From: JACDAN01 sp035711385
GTDB taxonomy: Bacteria > Actinomycetota > Thermoleophilia > Gaiellales > Gaiellaceae
NCBI GenBank assembly: GCA_035711385.1
Contig: DASTCG010000126.1
Span: 1 to 28,153 of the forward strand
Length of the DNA stretch: 28,153 nucleotides
Direction of reading: 5' to 3'
Positions 27,950 through 28,153 of this stretch are shown here, in pieces. The notes beneath the pieces are model-generated. The model did no database searches. It was not told where the DNA came from and worked only from the letters and a program-made list of their open reading frames with translations. Position numbers and translations under genes: made by a program. The first letter of the stretch is position 1; each line of letters opens with the position of its first letter.

Positions 27950-28153
27950 GTGCAGGAGTGGGCGCCCGAGGTCAGGGTCGACGAGGCGCTCGCCCGGCGC
28001 CTGATCCGAGCCCAGTTCCCGGAGGTCGAACAGCGGTCGTTCCGCCGTCTCGGCGAGGGTTGGGACAACACCGTCTGGCTCCTCGACGACGCCTGGGTCT
28101 TCCGTTTTCCGCGCCGCACGATGGTCATTCCCGGGCTCCTGAACGAGATCGAG
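27950..28153 (+). CDS. Aminoglycoside phosphotransferase (APH)-family protein, 5' part
   Basis: The first 68 codons of a gene cut by the window end. The start is GTG at 27950, 16 bp after the lipoprotein stop, with the frame open to 28153. The peptide contains RSFRRLGEGWDNTVWLLDDAWVFRFPRR. This is the nucleotide-binding start of APH/choline kinase-like proteins: G-E-G-x-x-N in place of the P-loop, with the F-R-F-P strand carrying the ATP-contacting Arg or Lys. The family phosphorylates small molecules; a resistance role should not be assumed. No Shine-Dalgarno of note; translation is probably coupled to the upstream gene. Confidence 0.8.
   Translation, partial: MQEWAPEVRVDEALARRLIRAQFPEVEQRSFRRLGEGWDNTVWLLDDAWVFRFPRRTMVIPGLLNEIE

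Overview
The window is chromosomal DNA from a high-GC Gram-positive-type bacterium, most likely an actinobacterium of the Thermoleophilia/Gaiella-like branch. The assignment rests on the partial 16S rRNA at the left edge, the strong G/C third-position bias, a PASTA-tailed bifunctional penicillin-binding protein, an Rpf-like secreted transglycosylase, a UdgX-type uracil-DNA glycosylase with the KRRIH motif, and an indirect tRNA amidation system (gatCAB). The class is an inference; only a 16S or marker-gene search would settle it. Almost everything is ordinary housekeeping or metabolic gene content. I see no prophage, integron, CRISPR array or transposase gene.

Layout. 1-378: 5' part of a 16S rRNA gene (minus), with its leader up to 730. 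731-1879: tyrS (minus), divergent from a class A PBP (1970-4393, plus) across a 21-bp perfect inverted repeat. 4377-6733 (minus): alkyladenine DNA glycosylase, MFS exporter and a small RemA-like protein. 6836-9435 (minus): DegT-type aminotransferase, ilvE and a YbaK-like deacylase. 9487-14713 (minus): serA, a class V aminotransferase and a secreted penicillin acylase-like hydrolase. 14742-16226 (plus): membrane protein, Rpf-like transglycosylase and a 41-aa basic protein. 16223-20531 (minus): gatB, gatA, gatC, cspA, folD. 20555-24093 (plus): HMG-CoA reductase homologue, a palindromic MITE-like element, thioesterase, SRPBCC protein, an 18-codon upstream ORF and rsgA. 24129-25493 (minus): GT4 glycosyltransferase and tRNA-Cys. 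25572-28153: udgX (+), membrane protein (-), esterase-like lipoprotein (+) and a truncated phosphotransferase (+).

How the genes work together. serA and the adjacent class V aminotransferase probably provide the first two steps of serine synthesis. ilvE and folD serve amino acid and one-carbon metabolism. TyrRS, GatCAB, the YbaK-like protein and tRNA-Cys serve translation, and RsgA serves ribosome maturation. The PBP and the Rpf-like enzyme build and remodel peptidoglycan. The glycosylase Mpg and UdgX deal with DNA base damage.

The most striking non-coding signal is promoter architecture. Many gene starts lie 6-8 nt after a TANNNT -10 hexamer and lack a Shine-Dalgarno sequence, which is the geometry of leaderless transcripts. 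Three divergent gene pairs are packed so tightly that their -10 elements overlap or mirror each other: tyrS/PBP, acylase/membrane protein and folD/HMGR. Within operons, five gene junctions use 4-nt GTGA or ATGA overlaps.
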